DNA of 64,000 nucleotides from Steinernema hermaphroditum (Eukaryota > Nematoda > Chromadorea > Rhabditida > Steinernematidae), in NCBI GenBank assembly GCA_030435675.1, contig CM059625.1, forward strand, positions 16,368,001 to 16,432,000, written 5' to 3'. Numbering within the stretch: the first letter of the stretch is position 1; each line of letters opens with the position of its first letter. The notes below the pieces were generated by a model. The model did no database searches, was not told the DNA's origin, and saw nothing but the letters and a program-made list of their open reading frames with translations. The position numbers and the translations under genes were made by a program. Below are positions 63,303 through 64,000 of this stretch, piece after piece.

Positions 63303-63960
63303 TCACCGAGAAATCAACGGAAAATTGGTTGTTTGATCGAAATCGCCGCTTTCAGTAGAAAAAAAAGGCTTCAAGACGTTTCTTAAAATTCTTCTTCGTG
63401 GCCACGAGCATTTCGTGGCTGATTCTGGCCATAGATCGCTCTGTCTAAGCTGGTGTTCGGGATTCGCGAGACATTCGCAGATTCCTTCACTCTCCGAGAT
63501 CCCACCGATGACATAGCCCAGCGGGTTCAATTCGAGGGAAGTTCTTTTTGAATAGGGCCACATGTCCTTGCCCCAATTACTTAGGGCAGAGCTGATTCGC
63601 GACGTCCATCGATGATTTCGGTCCAAGCGTTGGAATCAACTCTTGATTGAGCACCCAATTGTCGTTTTTGAAGTGATCTTGAGCGCATCTTACCGTTTTT
63701 ATTTTTAGAACATGCTCCTGATAGATTTTTTTGACTTGATTTTGACTTCTTTTTCAACAAAAACGGGTTTCGTTCCTCTTATTCCGAGCCGCATCTCGAC
63801 GGATTTCGATGGGAAGTGAGTTCTTTTGAATTTAACAGATCTAGGAGAACATGTTTCACGGAAAGCTCGCTCATTATGCTGATTTGGAAATGGTTTGATC
63901 GAAAAAATCTGCTCACCCGTGAACAGGAGTCGATGAATTTCTCTGCTCGTGGCCATGGCT
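63303..63960 (-). pseudogene. Decayed Tc1/mariner-type transposase
   Basis: Remnant of a cut-and-paste DNA transposon read on the minus strand. From 63956 downward it keeps LLFTGEQIFSIKPF and FPNQHNERAF, then KPVFVEKEVKIKSK, matching the family's second-aspartate block (usual xFxDExxF, with a GVKIN-like motif after it). Near 63680-63635 DHFKNDNWVLNQ matches the HFxxxxWxFQQD block. From 63626 to 63303 WPYSKRTSLELNPLGY matches the WPxxSPDLNPLDY region, followed by the usual C-terminal Arg-rich part. The expected Asp is Gly in the first block and the QQD Asp is also changed, and the frame breaks between the blocks. It is therefore inactive. The N-terminal half lies beyond the window or is lost, and terminal repeats were not found. 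Confidence 0.8.
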
Positions 63961-64000
63961 AGGATTCGGCTATGTCTTCCTTCCCTTTTGTTTCATGCGA

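Overview
The window reads as nematode nuclear DNA. The evidence is multi-exon genes with GT-AG introns (the shortest cluster at 43-56 nt), probable spliced-leader acceptor sites a few bases upstream of start codons, a nematode transthyretin-like secreted protein, a SOC-2/SUR-8 protein close to the C. elegans one, and a tandem pair of the divergent Cys-loop channels common in nematodes. I cannot name the species. There is no sign of bacterial, viral or organellar sequence, no CRISPR array, and no tRNA or rRNA gene that I could recognise.

Layout. 1.7-3.2 kb (+): a Rap-family small GTPase, six exons. 4.2-7.2 kb (-): the SOC-2/SUR-8 (SHOC2) leucine-rich-repeat scaffold, ten exons, converging tail to tail with rap about 1 kb away. 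7.2-27.4 kb: about 20 kb without a confident gene, but dotted with GC-rich islands. Several hold minus-strand open segments that start with ATG or a good acceptor and end at a donor in phase 0, the phase of the second soc-2 exon. They may be alternative soc-2 first exons, which is an inference. A possible small plus-strand gene lies at 20.3 kb. 27.4-35.0 kb is gene-poor. 35.1-37.3 kb (-): alpha-carbonic anhydrase, eight exons, with a possible alternative first exon at 39.5 kb. 42.7-45.3 kb (-): transthyretin-like protein, three exons. 45.3-50.3 kb: no recognised gene, with a tandem repeat and a long palindrome. 50.3-55.2 and 58.1-60.9 kb (+): two paralogous Cys-loop channel subunits in tandem. 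63.3-64.0 kb (-): a decayed Tc1/mariner transposase cut by the window end.

How they fit together. SOC-2/SUR-8 promotes Ras-Raf signalling and the neighbouring GTPase is Ras-superfamily, so 1.7-7.2 kb is a small signalling neighbourhood, but nothing in the sequence proves co-regulation. The two channels share most intron positions and arose by local duplication. Both lack two aromatic residues of the classical acetylcholine box and the loop C double cysteine, so their ligand is probably not read in the classical way. All gene models were assembled by eye from codons, splice signals and family knowledge. Exon boundaries in the six main genes give continuous frames, while the candidate exons in the 8-27 kb region are unproven.
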